Assembly (NCBI GenBank): GCA_002503285.1 | Contig: DARI01000010.1 | Coordinates: 1-64,000, forward strand | Source of the DNA: Euryarchaeota archaeon UBA557 | GTDB lineage: Archaea; Thermoplasmatota; Poseidoniia; Poseidoniales; Thalassarchaeaceae | DNA length: 64,000 nucleotides | Reading direction: 5' to 3' | Part shown: one piece after another, positions 44,473-52,332 of the stretch | Numbering within the stretch: position 1 is the first letter of the stretch | Layout: each line of letters begins with the position of its first letter | The notes under the pieces: generated by a model | What the model was told of the DNA's origin: nothing | What the model saw: the letters and a program-made list of their open reading frames with translations, nothing else | The model's database searches: none | Translations under genes and position numbers: made by a program

Positions 44473-47253
44473 TTAATCACCCCTATGGCGCCTTTCGGCA
44501 TGTAACCATGCTCTTCCTGCCAATCTGGGATTTTGGAGGTATTCTTCCGAAGGCAACACTGAAACTTTCCAACTATCATCTATTTCATCAGGAGGTATCG
44601 TTGGATCAAGTCCAAACAATGCACCATTATGATAAGGTTCTATTTTTGATTCATTCCTCCTTTTTATATCTCTAATTTTGTGCTCATTAGCTCTTTTCTC
44701 CAATTTAAGCTGTAATTCTGATAATTCTAGCCTCGGAGATGGCAGATCTAAAGGATCTGTGATTTTTAATTTTCTACATTTTTTCTCTATATTTTTATAA
44801 AGTCTATCGGGTGTAATTGGTAACTCATCACATCTGATTCCGATTGCATCATAAACTGCGTTACAAACTGCAGGAAGAATTGGCAATAAAGGCCCTTCTC
44901 CAGCTTCTTTTGCACCAAATGGCCCCTCTGGATCATTAGATTCTACGATTATCGGCACTACTTCAGGCATTTCATGTACACTTGGAATTTTATAATCTAA
45001 AAGATCAGTATTCATTAAATTTCCCGTTCTTCCATACCTCATTTCTTCAGATAATACTTGGCCCATACCCATGTGGCAAGAACCTATGATTTGGCCCTTT
45101 ACAGCTAGTGGATTCAGTGCCTTACCGCAATCATGAGCCGCCCAGACTTTTTTCACTTTAGTTTGTCCTGTCTCAATATCTACTTTGACTTCCGCAACAT
45201 ATGCTGAGAAGGAGTAAGCAGGCGCTAACCCTGCACCTGCACCTTTGTGTGCCCTTCCCATAGGAGGAGTGCGATATGCTCCCGATGCGACTAATGCACC
45301 TATCTCTTCTTGAGATTTATGTAATGCTTCTAAGTATGAAACTCCAACCGCTGGATCATCTTTTCTAAATATTCTTCTGTCCCCAATTACTAATTTCTTC
45401 AATGGCGCTCCGGTAATCTTAGAAGTAGCATCTAGTAATTTATTTCTTATTTCCATTGCTGCAGAAATTGCTGCATTGGCATTCATGAACGTAACTCTTG
45501 ATGAGTAAGAACCTAAATCAACAGGTGATGTATCTGTTTCTCTAGATTTTATCCTTATCATATCGAGGGGTAATCCTAAAACTTCAGCCACGGACTGGGC
45601 TACAACTGTATCTGATCCTTGGCCTATATCGGCTGCACCAGTGTGAACAGTAACTCCTCCATCCATATCTATTTTCAAATGGACAGTAGCGTGCGGAAAT
45701 TTATTTGGATCCCAATGGATGGGTAAACCACTTCCGGAGATAAAGAAGCCGCACCCTATTCCAATTCCGTGCCCTAAAGGTAATTTTCTAAACTTATCTT
45801 TCCAACCTGATTCTGCCATTACTCTTTCCAAACATTCCCTCATGCCAATACTGGTCACTCTAAAACCAGTGATAGTGGCTGAATTGGGTGGAAGAAGATT
45901 TGCCAATCTAAAAGAGATAGGGTCAACATTTAATTTTTCTGATATATCATCAATTCCCACTTCTACTGCACATCTAGAATTTACTGCTCCATGACCGCGC
46001 ATTGCTCCACTTGCTGGCTTATTTGTCCATACCCTTGCACCAGTATAATGGAATGCTCCGATCTCATAAGGTGCGGTATGTAATACTCCATTATAGTAAG
46101 TAGTAACATGACCAAAAGACGCAAAAGCACCACCATCGATTAATGCATCAGTTTGTATCCCGCACAATCTTCCTTCCTGATCTGCATGCAAATTCATTTC
46201 GATGTGCGAGGGATGTCTGCCCCTATTAATCCAATAAACCTCTTCACGATCAAAGGTAATTCTAACCGGGCGGCCCGATTTACGGGCTAAAATAGATGCA
46301 CACATCTCATGAGGGAAAGGATCGGATTTACCTCCAAATCCTCCTCCTACAAATGTCCTATGAACATTTATTTGATGCATAGGAATTTCCAAAACATCGG
46401 CTAGAGCCCTATGGACATAATGAGGAACTTGCTGTGGAGTATACAATGTTAATCTGCCTGAAGGATCCCAGTCAGCAACTACTGCATGAGGTTCCGTTGC
46501 TGCATGGTTGACTCCGTTAAAGAACCAATTTTTTTTATGAGATGCTATAGAATTAGTTTCCATGGATTCTATATTTCCAAATTCTTGAAAAACACGTTTT
46601 TGTATATTTGCTTCACCTATATGATAAATTCCTCTATCGTGAATGGGTTCATTGGAATCATTTAGTCCATCTTTCATATCATGTATTGAGTCTAAAATTT
46701 CATATTCGACATCTATTAGACGTACGGCCTCTAATGCTGTTGACTCATCTTCAGCAGCAACGCATGCAACTAAATCTCCAATGTGCCTTACTCTATCGAC
46801 TGCCATTGCATGCTCATCTTTTGTTACAGGCAGGACTCCGAATTTATTACTAGCATCTTGGCCAGTTGCAATTGAGATAACTCCAGGTAATTCAATAGCT
46901 TTTGTTACATCTATTGATAATATACGCGCATAATGGTGTGGAGAGCGAATAATTTTACCTATTAGTTCATTTGATAGTCTAATGTCGTCTCCATATTTTG
47001 CTTTACCCGTAACTTTCCATTTACTATCAATAAGGGAGGTAGATTTACCGACAACTCTACCAGTAATCAATTCATCATGTCTATGTCCCCCCCATGGTTG
47101 TTTCTTTTCACCACCTTGACTTTCAGGAATTAATTCTTCATTCCTTGGTTCACTAAATGAATTCTTACCGCCAGAACCAGGCCTAGAAAATGATAATTTT
47201 CCTGATTGTTGCCTGTAGCCAACAATCTCCTTTTTTTTATCCTTAGGCATCAT
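44473..47253 (-). CDS. Molybdenum hydroxylase large (Mo-cofactor) subunit
   Basis: A 926-residue protein of the xanthine dehydrogenase/CoxL family. After a polar N-terminal extension of about 65 residues come the family's KVTGKAKYGDDIRL, VHRTFVGGGFGGKSDPFPHE, PASGAMRGHGAVNSRCAVE, GAADIGQGSDTVVAQSVAEV and the C-terminal GAKEAGEGPLLPILPAVCNA with the catalytic Glu. The active-site loop is GAMRGHG, not the AYRCSFR of form I CO dehydrogenase, so it is not a classical CO oxidiser. A charged tail of about 110 residues follows the domain. GAGGA precedes the start. Substrate unknown; an aromatic or heterocyclic acyl-CoA or purine is possible. Confidence 0.92.
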   Translation of the reverse strand: MMPKDKKKEIVGYRQQSGKLSFSRPGSGGKNSFSEPRNEELIPESQGGEKKQPWGGHRHDELITGRVVGKSTSLIDSKWKVTGKAKYGDDIRLSNELIGKIIRSPHHYARILSIDVTKAIELPGVISIATGQDASNKFGVLPVTKDEHAMAVDRVRHIGDLVACVAAEDESTALEAVRLIDVEYEILDSIHDMKDGLNDSNEPIHDRGIYHIGEANIQKRVFQEFGNIESMETNSIASHKKNWFFNGVNHAATEPHAVVADWDPSGRLTLYTPQQVPHYVHRALADVLEIPMHQINVHRTFVGGGFGGKSDPFPHEMCASILARKSGRPVRITFDREEVYWINRGRHPSHIEMNLHADQEGRLCGIQTDALIDGGAFASFGHVTTYYNGVLHTAPYEIGAFHYTGARVWTNKPASGAMRGHGAVNSRCAVEVGIDDISEKLNVDPISFRLANLLPPNSATITGFRVTSIGMRECLERVMAESGWKDKFRKLPLGHGIGIGCGFFISGSGLPIHWDPNKFPHATVHLKIDMDGGVTVHTGAADIGQGSDTVVAQSVAEVLGLPLDMIRIKSRETDTSPVDLGSYSSRVTFMNANAAISAAMEIRNKLLDATSKITGAPLKKLVIGDRRIFRKDDPAVGVSYLEALHKSQEEIGALVASGAYRTPPMGRAHKGAGAGLAPAYSFSAYVAEVKVDIETGQTKVKKVWAAHDCGKALNPLAVKGQIIGSCHMGMGQVLSEEMRYGRTGNLMNTDLLDYKIPSVHEMPEVVPIIVESNDPEGPFGAKEAGEGPLLPILPAVCNAVYDAIGIRCDELPITPDRLYKNIEKKCRKLKITDPLDLPSPRLELSELQLKLEKRANEHKIRDIKRRNESKIEPYHNGALFGLDPTIPPDEIDDSWKVSVLPSEEYLQNPRLAGRAWLHAERRHRGD

Positions 47254-47259
47254 TATTCC

Positions 47260-47826
47260 TCACTTGACAAAACCGGGATTCGGATTACTTAATGGCTCAG
47301 TACCATTTAAATTTTCATTTCCTGAAGTAAGTATCTTACTTGCAGAACGAACAGAATCAACGATTTGCTGATAACCTGTACATCTACATAAATTTCCTTC
47401 TATAGCATTTTTGATTTCATCATCATCAGGAGATGGATTGTTATTCAAAAGTGCAGAAATTACAACCAAAAATCCTGGAGTACAGAATCCACATTGGCTA
47501 CCTCCGCATTCTGCAAAAGTTTCTTGAATAGGATGTAGGTGGTGGCCTTCTGAAAGTCCTTCAACTGTTGTTATGTCAGTTTCTTGAACCTCTTGTGCTA
47601 ATGTCAGACAAGATAGTTTTGGGACGCCATCGATTAATACTGCGCAACAACCACAAGTACCCATGTCACAGCCCCTTTTTACTCCCAGCGTACCAACTTG
47701 ATCACGAAGTACATCAAGAAGAATAGAATTACTATCAATTGAATGTACAAAAGATTTTCCATTAACGGTAGACTTCCAAGGAGTTTTATCCAAATTAGAA
47801 ATCATTGGAAGGCGGTACTGAGACAT
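47260..47826 (-). CDS. Molybdenum hydroxylase 2Fe-2S subunit
   Basis: A 188-residue protein with the plant-type cluster KRGCDMGTCGCCAVLIDG plus LSCLTLAQEV, and the second cluster CGFCTPGFLVVISALL plus GNLCRCTGYQQIVDSVRSA. These two [2Fe-2S] centres carry electrons from the molybdenum site to the FAD subunit. About 20 extra residues extend both ends relative to CoxS/HcrC. It lies first in the order small-large-medium with 5-6-base spacers. Confidence 0.95.
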   Translation of the reverse strand: MSQYRLPMISNLDKTPWKSTVNGKSFVHSIDSNSILLDVLRDQVGTLGVKRGCDMGTCGCCAVLIDGVPKLSCLTLAQEVQETDITTVEGLSEGHHLHPIQETFAECGGSQCGFCTPGFLVVISALLNNNPSPDDDEIKNAIEGNLCRCTGYQQIVDSVRSASKILTSGNENLNGTEPLSNPNPGFVK

Positions 47827-47831
47827 GATTA

Positions 47832-48533
47832 CTAAATCCCATCCTCTATAGTATTTTGAGCATTCGGTTTCAATTTGCTATTTTGTATGTCCAAATCTTC
47901 TATTGCCTTGCGTATTATTGATAATTCGGCTCTTTGAATATGCTCGCCAAGTGTGCTTCTAGCCATCCCTAATTCTTCAGATAATTCCTTCAGAGTAATT
48001 CTTGATTCTTTTTCGTAATAACCTCTATAAGCAGCGTAAGTGAGTGTTTCTTTTTGTCTATTTGTCAAAGAGTCTGTCCAATCATTAATATGATTTCCCT
48101 TTAATGATTGGACGCTTATCTTATCTGGTGGCATTACCGACCTTAGCAATGAAACAAAATTTCGAACTGATTCAGAAATTCCGGATATTCTCAAAATCAT
48201 TCCACTATCTTTAGATATTCCATATGGCGTTTGAACATGAATATTGGACATTTTTATTCCCGACAATACTAATGGATGTGTACAAAGTAGGCTAACTAAT
48301 ATGCCATCTTCATCTTCCTCATATTGTTTAATTATTTTGAAATTGGGTAGTGTTTTGAAATCTTCTAAGCCTTTATTTTTTTGAAATTTTATCTCTGCCA
48401 ATTGAGTTATGCCATCTATAGAAATTGATAGGTGTCCGAGAACTTCAATTTTTTCAACTATTTTTAGAAAGTTTGACAAATCATGTGATTTATGTAAAGA
48501 ATCAAGATTCCAACGAATCGCAACCTTCCGCAT
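47832..48533 (-). CDS. Bacterio-opsin activator-type HTH regulator
   Basis: A 233-residue protein. The C-terminal HTH_10 domain (about 160-215) is clear: LTNRQKETLTYAAYRGYYEK then LKELSEELGMARSTLGEHIQ. The N-terminal 150 residues form a sensor-like region of the kind found in BAT regulators. It ends five bases before the small subunit of the molybdenum hydroxylase and is the probable regulator of that cluster. Confidence 0.85.
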   Translation of the reverse strand: MRKVAIRWNLDSLHKSHDLSNFLKIVEKIEVLGHLSISIDGITQLAEIKFQKNKGLEDFKTLPNFKIIKQYEEDEDGILVSLLCTHPLVLSGIKMSNIHVQTPYGISKDSGMILRISGISESVRNFVSLLRSVMPPDKISVQSLKGNHINDWTDSLTNRQKETLTYAAYRGYYEKESRITLKELSEELGMARSTLGEHIQRAELSIIRKAIEDLDIQNSKLKPNAQNTIEDGI

Positions 48534-48574
48534 AATAATCTCAAGTCGGGACGATTTATTGAAACCTACTGATG

Positions 48575-49789
48575 CTAGGTCCAGTAAGATTCCCGAATTT
48601 CTTGATTAGTTTCCATACAAAAAACTACATCCGAGGGTCTATTATTCATAGAATCGGTTCCATTAAGATGTCTTATTATTGGTAGGACATTGCTTTCATT
48701 GACTACGCCCCATCCAACTTGCGTACATGGTGCAACTGGAGAAATTGGTGTTGTGCCTGAAAGGGGGTCCCAAGTTGAGTAAGAAGGATACCATGCGGAC
48801 ATATTTAGTGCATCTCGGATATCATCATTTGTGATTTTAAAATTCGTCCCATTAATAATATATTTATCTCTGATCAAAGGATCAGCCCCTGAAGATGAGT
48901 CATTAAATTCATTTCGTAAGTTCATTATAATTTTTGATAACAAACCTGCAGTTCTCGGAGTGGCGAAAGAAGTTCCTGAAGTTTCATGATATCCATCAAT
49001 ATCATCATGATTGGGTAAAATTTGAGTCCAATCTGACGCCATATCTGGATATGAACCACTCATTGTTTCTTTCTGATCATCACCTTCTTCGGCATAGCCC
49101 GATATTCCAATACTCCATGGAGGCCCTGCAGTTGAATCTTGAACTGCCGGAGATGGAGAATTGTCTGCAGCACCAGTATGTATTTTTCCATTTTGAACGA
49201 CAGCAACTTTAGTTGCGTCTTCGATACCAGGAACTGGGACGGATCCAATAGGCCCGAAACTAGTAGTTATTATGTCCACAAGAGGTTGATTTGCTGCTGC
49301 TAAGACAGCCTCATCACTAAATCCTTCTACAAAGAATATTACTGCATCCGGATTAGCATTCAATACTGCACCTGTCACAGCCGTCCCATGTCCATCAGCA
49401 GGATCATCCAAAATTGGAATATCTGTATCGTCATCAGGAGAAGTTCCGATAATTCTAGTCCCCTGAAACCACACAATATCTGTAGAAGTAATTAAGTCCC
49501 AACACGATTCTTTATCAGATTGATATCTTTCTTCCCATGTTCCATTAGATGCGATATCACAAATCATTGTCACCCCTAATCCGTTCAAAAGCCATTCTGG
49601 ATAATCTTCCTCCATAACAAAATGATCATGATATACATTTATTCCAGTGTCTACAGGGGCAACTACACTGTAAGAGTCGAAGGTATTTACAACGTTTATT
49701 GGTTGATATTCTCCTTCTTTATCCTCAAGACAACCTGACATTGGAGCCAAAATAAAAATAATTGAGAGTGATATAGCAGCACTGCGCAT
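48575..49789 (-). CDS. S8 subtilase lipoprotein
   Basis: About 404 residues from the ATG at 49789; the frame is open to 49846, which would overlap the upstream xdhC-like gene. The signal MRSAAISLSIIFILAPMSGC has a lipobox. The catalytic triad is visible: Asp in VVAPVDTGINVYH, His in DPADGHGTAVTGAVL and Ser in HETSGTSFATPRTAGLL. It is a surface-bound serine protease. Its position inside the molybdenum hydroxylase cluster, on the same strand, is odd because no functional link is known. Confidence 0.85.
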   Translation of the reverse strand: MRSAAISLSIIFILAPMSGCLEDKEGEYQPINVVNTFDSYSVVAPVDTGINVYHDHFVMEEDYPEWLLNGLGVTMICDIASNGTWEERYQSDKESCWDLITSTDIVWFQGTRIIGTSPDDDTDIPILDDPADGHGTAVTGAVLNANPDAVIFFVEGFSDEAVLAAANQPLVDIITTSFGPIGSVPVPGIEDATKVAVVQNGKIHTGAADNSPSPAVQDSTAGPPWSIGISGYAEEGDDQKETMSGSYPDMASDWTQILPNHDDIDGYHETSGTSFATPRTAGLLSKIIMNLRNEFNDSSSGADPLIRDKYIINGTNFKITNDDIRDALNMSAWYPSYSTWDPLSGTTPISPVAPCTQVGWGVVNESNVLPIIRHLNGTDSMNNRPSDVVFCMETNQEIRESYWT

Positions 49790-49814
49790 TTCTTTCCGTC
49801 TGATACGGTACTTT

Positions 49815-50657
49815 TCATCCTTCGGAATCATTGTGAAGTTTTTCAAAAGATATTATTTCAGCACAAACTGCTATTGCTATTTCTTCCGGAGAATGTGCTC
49901 CGATAGAAATGCCGATTGGACATCGAGTTGCATCAATAAGAGATTTTTGAATATTTGATTCCAATGCGGCTTTCTTGAATGCCCTCCATTTAGATTTAGA
50001 CCCTATCGCACCCAATCTAGCCCTAGAATCAATATTCAATAATGATAAAATGCCGATTAGCATATCTTGATCAAGGCTCCAATCATGGCCAAGTAATAGA
50101 ATATCAGAAAATCTATTTAAAGAATTATTATCTTCATTTTTTAAGAATTCGTCTATTGAGCAATTATGGATTTCTTCTGCAAAGGGAAATCGGCCAGAGT
50201 TGGCATAATCTTCTCGGATATCAAAGACGCTGTGTGCCCAACCCAATGTATCTGAAGCCAATGCAATAGCTAAACCTACATGGCCACCCCCCACAATCAA
50301 AATATGTGGCATAGAATCTATTACTTCAATGGCCACCCTTACTTGCCCTCCGCAAAGGCTGTCCAATGGTATTACTTCTTTGCCTTTGCCATCTTTGTAT
50401 AATAAAAAAGTATTAATCACCCCTCCTTTTGAAGACATAGGTTTTGGTTCTTTTAGGAGTTTGGTTAGAGCTTTTTCTATTTTTAACTCCAGACCAGCCC
50501 CCCCAACTGTACCATATTTTTCTCCATTTTTGATTAATGCTAATTTTGCACCAGGTTTACCAGGTACGCTTCCTTTTGAATCAATTATGGTTGCAATTGC
50601 AACACTATATCCTTGATTTAATTTATCCATAGTCCACGCAAGAACTGCTCGCGTCAT
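49815..50657 (-). CDS. xdhC: XdhC/CoxI-family molybdenum hydroxylase maturation factor
   Basis: A 280-residue protein with the N-terminal XdhC/CoxI motif IATIIDSKGSVPGKPGAKLA and GTVGGAGLELKI, the SLCGGQVRVAIE segment and a C-terminal Rossmann domain (ILIVGGGHVGLAIALASDTL). In the family it binds the molybdenum cofactor, helps its sulfuration and inserts it into the large subunit. GAGGG precedes the start. It supports the molybdenum enzyme encoded three genes downstream. Confidence 0.9.
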   Translation of the reverse strand: MTRAVLAWTMDKLNQGYSVAIATIIDSKGSVPGKPGAKLALIKNGEKYGTVGGAGLELKIEKALTKLLKEPKPMSSKGGVINTFLLYKDGKGKEVIPLDSLCGGQVRVAIEVIDSMPHILIVGGGHVGLAIALASDTLGWAHSVFDIREDYANSGRFPFAEEIHNCSIDEFLKNEDNNSLNRFSDILLLGHDWSLDQDMLIGILSLLNIDSRARLGAIGSKSKWRAFKKAALESNIQKSLIDATRCPIGISIGAHSPEEIAIAVCAEIISFEKLHNDSEG

Positions 50658-50750
50658 GGCCCTCTCAAGTTAATCACGTATTTCTGATTAATCTATAATT
50701 TTTGTAAATAATAATAAAAATCTAAATTTAAAAAAAATAAATAATTTAAA

Positions 50751-51335
50751 TTAATTAATATTTTTTAAGTACTTGAGTAATATTTTTACATCACTTTCTG
50801 TGTCTACATTCAAATGTAAGTATTCGTCATCTACTACAAATTTTTTAGGAATGACTATTTCTCGTAATGGAGTTTCTGATTTTGAATTTATTATCTTATT
50901 GATATCCTGCCTTGACAAAATTAAAGGATGCCCTCCTTTTCCATCTTTAGCAGGGCATGATGTATATTTTATATTGATTAATTTTGATAATGTTGCATCA
51001 GAAAATCCAGGCCTATCAATTGGCACAACAATTACCCTAGAGTCAGTAAGTAATTTTTCTTCAAGATAATTTAATCCTAATTTTAGTGATCCTGTCCGAC
51101 CTAATTCAGGGTTTTTATTTATTATTACTTTTAATGATTGAAAAGATTTATTGATTTCATCCGATAATTCTGTATTAGTAATTATTATAATTTCTAAATG
51201 AAATTTACTTATTTTGTTAACTATATATTTAATTAAATAATCTCCATTAATATCTATTAAAGACTTAGGTCTTCCAAGCCTTTTACTATGGCCTGCAGCC
51301 AATATTATACAAAATGGAAGTTTAGTATTCGACAT
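50751..51335 (-). CDS. MocA/MobA-like molybdenum cofactor nucleotidyltransferase
   Basis: A 194-residue protein of the NTP-transferase fold. It starts PFCIILAAGHSKRLGRPKSL, the nucleotide-binding signature, and continues with VIVVPIDRPGF (metal-site Asp) and DGKGGHPLILSRQDI. Next to xdhC and a xanthine-dehydrogenase-type enzyme, it most likely attaches CMP to molybdopterin (MocA). GMP attachment (MobA) is less likely because the enzymes here are hydroxylases. Confidence 0.85.
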   Translation of the reverse strand: MSNTKLPFCIILAAGHSKRLGRPKSLIDINGDYLIKYIVNKISKFHLEIIIITNTELSDEINKSFQSLKVIINKNPELGRTGSLKLGLNYLEEKLLTDSRVIVVPIDRPGFSDATLSKLINIKYTSCPAKDGKGGHPLILSRQDINKIINSKSETPLREIVIPKKFVVDDEYLHLNVDTESDVKILLKYLKNIN

Positions 51336-51355
51336 ATGGGCTCCAAATACTTTGT

Positions 51356-52288
51356 TTAATAAACTACAAAGAATAAATATATGACATATCCAATAACCAT
51401 TGTAAATCCTATTTCTTTACCAATTTCTTTGTTACTAAACAACATCGCACATACCAACCCTGAAGAAAATAATAGGATCCATATATCTCTTTCTGCAAAA
51501 CTAGAATCGATAATTATTCCTCCGCCATAGATTGCAGCAATACCCAATATTCCCAAAATATTCATCACGTTTGATCCCAAAACATTTCCCAATGCAACGC
51601 CCCCTTGGCCCCTCAGAGCAGAAATAACCGTAACGGCAAACTCTGGTAATGAGGTTCCTAGAGCGATGATAGTTAAACCAATTACAGATTCATTTAAAGA
51701 ATATTTTACCATGATGCCCTCTACTCCTTCCATTAATAAATTAGCACCAAACATAACCATTAATCCTCCAGAAAGTAGCGCAATTGATGCAGAATAGGAA
51801 TTATTGGCCAACCATGAATCAGGATTCTCCTTAGGAATATCTAGATTTTTAGCATGATTATATGAATAAGCATAAAATGTAACCAATAATATAAGCATAA
51901 ATAATCCAATAAACAATGATATTTCCCCATATAGTGTGGCCATTACCAAAATTAAAGTAGCCACTAAAACAGCCATTGCATCTCTCCTTATTCCTCTTCC
52001 AGGAGATTCTGAAGCACCTAGAATTGCTGCAGTACCAAGAACCAACATCACATTGGAAATATTTGATCCAATTATTCCGCCGACAGCAATATCTGGGGTT
52101 CCTTCATCTAATGCTTTCAAAACTACAGCAAGTTCTGGCAGAGAAGTTCCAATAGCTACAATGGTAAAACCGACTAAAAGCGGAGGAATATTTAATTTAG
52201 TAGCTAAAGTAACTGCCCCCTGTACAAAAACTTCGGCACCGGAAATTAATAATATGAAACCCGCAATAATGAGTAACTCATCCGCCAT
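51356..52288 (-). CDS. Na+/Ca2+ exchanger family (CaCA) antiporter
   Basis: A 310-residue membrane protein with two inverted repeats of five helices. The alpha-repeats are FTIVAIGTSLPELAVVLKAL with GSNISNVMLVLG, and LTIIALGTSLPEFAVTVISA with LGSNVMNILGILG; the Glu in each GTSLPE is the cation ligand. It is of the YrbG/archaeal NCX type and exports calcium in exchange for sodium or protons. It lies 20 bases downstream of... the E1 gene's stop is 44 bases to its right on the same strand, so the two may be co-transcribed. Confidence 0.93.
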   Translation of the reverse strand: MADELLIIAGFILLISGAEVFVQGAVTLATKLNIPPLLVGFTIVAIGTSLPELAVVLKALDEGTPDIAVGGIIGSNISNVMLVLGTAAILGASESPGRGIRRDAMAVLVATLILVMATLYGEISLFIGLFMLILLVTFYAYSYNHAKNLDIPKENPDSWLANNSYSASIALLSGGLMVMFGANLLMEGVEGIMVKYSLNESVIGLTIIALGTSLPEFAVTVISALRGQGGVALGNVLGSNVMNILGILGIAAIYGGGIIIDSSFAERDIWILLFSSGLVCAMLFSNKEIGKEIGFTMVIGYVIYLFFVVY

Positions 52289-52332
52289 CTGTAAACTATC
52301 GGGAGCGCCCCCTACTCAAGACTATTTGCTAA

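Noticed and set aside
44473..47253. Form I aerobic CO dehydrogenase (CoxL)
   Set aside because: The AYRCSFR active-site loop is absent; GAMRGHG stands there and the FAD subunit has the 4-hydroxybenzoyl-CoA reductase Cys loop.
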